Source: Zizania palustris (Eukaryota > Streptophyta > Magnoliopsida > Poales > Poaceae). From it: a DNA stretch of 64,000 bases. Position 1 is the stretch's first letter. Each line of letters opens with the position of its first letter. The position numbers and the translations under genes were made by a program. This document shows positions 63,793 through 64,000 of this stretch, piece after piece. Below the pieces are notes generated by a model. That model was not told the origin of the DNA. It was given only the letters and a program-made list of their open reading frames with translations, and made no database searches. The DNA lies in NCBI GenBank assembly GCA_019279435.1, contig JAAALK010000283.1, forward strand, positions 1,674,001 to 1,738,000, written 5' to 3'.

Positions 63793-64000
63793 GTATCCTC
63801 ATCTTCCTCGAAGATGGACTCTCCGAGCTCACCATCTCCAGAAGGCTCAAAAGAAGGAGTTAAATAAGGCAAGGACTCATCAAAAGAAACTTCACAAGTC
63901 TCGACAAGCTGCTGGGAGTTGAGGTTCCAAAAACGGAAGCCTCGAGAATGCAAAGCATAGCCAAGAAAACTCCATCCCAGCAACGAGACTCAAACTTGTC
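63793..64000 (-). pseudogene. pol: Copia pol fragment on minus strand (integrase end)
   Basis: Minus strand, open from the window edge to 63793. It reads DKFESRCWDGVFLGYALHS, then FRFWNLNSQQLVETCEVSFDES and an acidic EEDEDT tail. This is the end of the copia integrase and the linker to RT, colinear with DKFESRSSDGIFLGYTTHG of the young Sirevirus but from a different copia family. The Tekay LTR (ending at 63792) cuts it; the other flank is not in the visible sequence. Confidence 0.82.

Overview
This window is plant nuclear DNA made almost entirely of nested transposable elements. I can support no ordinary host gene, tRNA, rRNA or CRISPR array. The organism is most likely a grass (Poaceae). The reasons are Sirevirus-type Ty1/copia elements with long CpG-rich LTRs, Tat-lineage Ty3/gypsy elements carrying an antisense gene, a Tekay/Del-type chromodomain gypsy element with a TGTAACACC LTR start, and CACTA transposons. 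The species cannot be fixed from the sequence.

Layout. 1-4065: old Tat gypsy remnant (gag end and protease on +, antisense plant-mobile-domain-like gene on -). 4066-22020: old, broken Sirevirus (copy A), split at 8692/19528 by a young, nearly intact Sirevirus (8698-19522; identical-length 1978-bp LTRs, 3 differences, TSD GTTCT). 22021-25219: partial Tat element in minus orientation (3' LTR plus its antisense gene on +). 25220-25307: scrap of Sirevirus LTR. 25308-47088: a Ty3/gypsy element (copy B) carrying three insertions: a non-autonomous CACTA element in gag (27323-29175, TSD ATA), a Sirevirus solo LTR in integrase (32667-34683), and a complete-length Tat element in minus orientation near the end of pol (35050-46228). 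47089-50348: fragments of minus-strand Sirevirus-like LTRs. 50349-52461: two head-to-tail LTR-like units rich in GGTCTGACC-type palindromes. 52462-53750: minus-strand Sirevirus pol end. 53751-54173: second CACTA-like fragment, then a minus-strand Sirevirus LTR running into a gap of exactly 1000 N (55563-56562). 56563-63792: Tekay-like gypsy pol with chromodomain and its 3' LTR, which holds a minus-strand Sirevirus solo LTR (61073-63260). 63793-64000: minus-strand copia pol that the Tekay element entered.

How the parts work together. The young Sirevirus is the only element that looks recently active: promoter TATA, tRNA-Met primer site, a leader hairpin shared with old copy A, Gag with two zinc knuckles, a full protease-integrase-RT-RNase H frame behind a single UAG, and a run of seven purine tracts before the 3' LTR. 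The most system-like feature is the antisense gene of the Tat elements. Two copies have their own TATA box about 105 bp before an ATG, outside the LTR and opposite to the genomic transcript, with GT-AG introns and a coiled-coil or acidic product. The full-length Tat copy also has a 61-bp tandem repeat between pol and that gene, a plausible satellite seed.

Limits: all boundaries and identities were read by eye. Lineage names rest on motif recognition, not on trees or searches.
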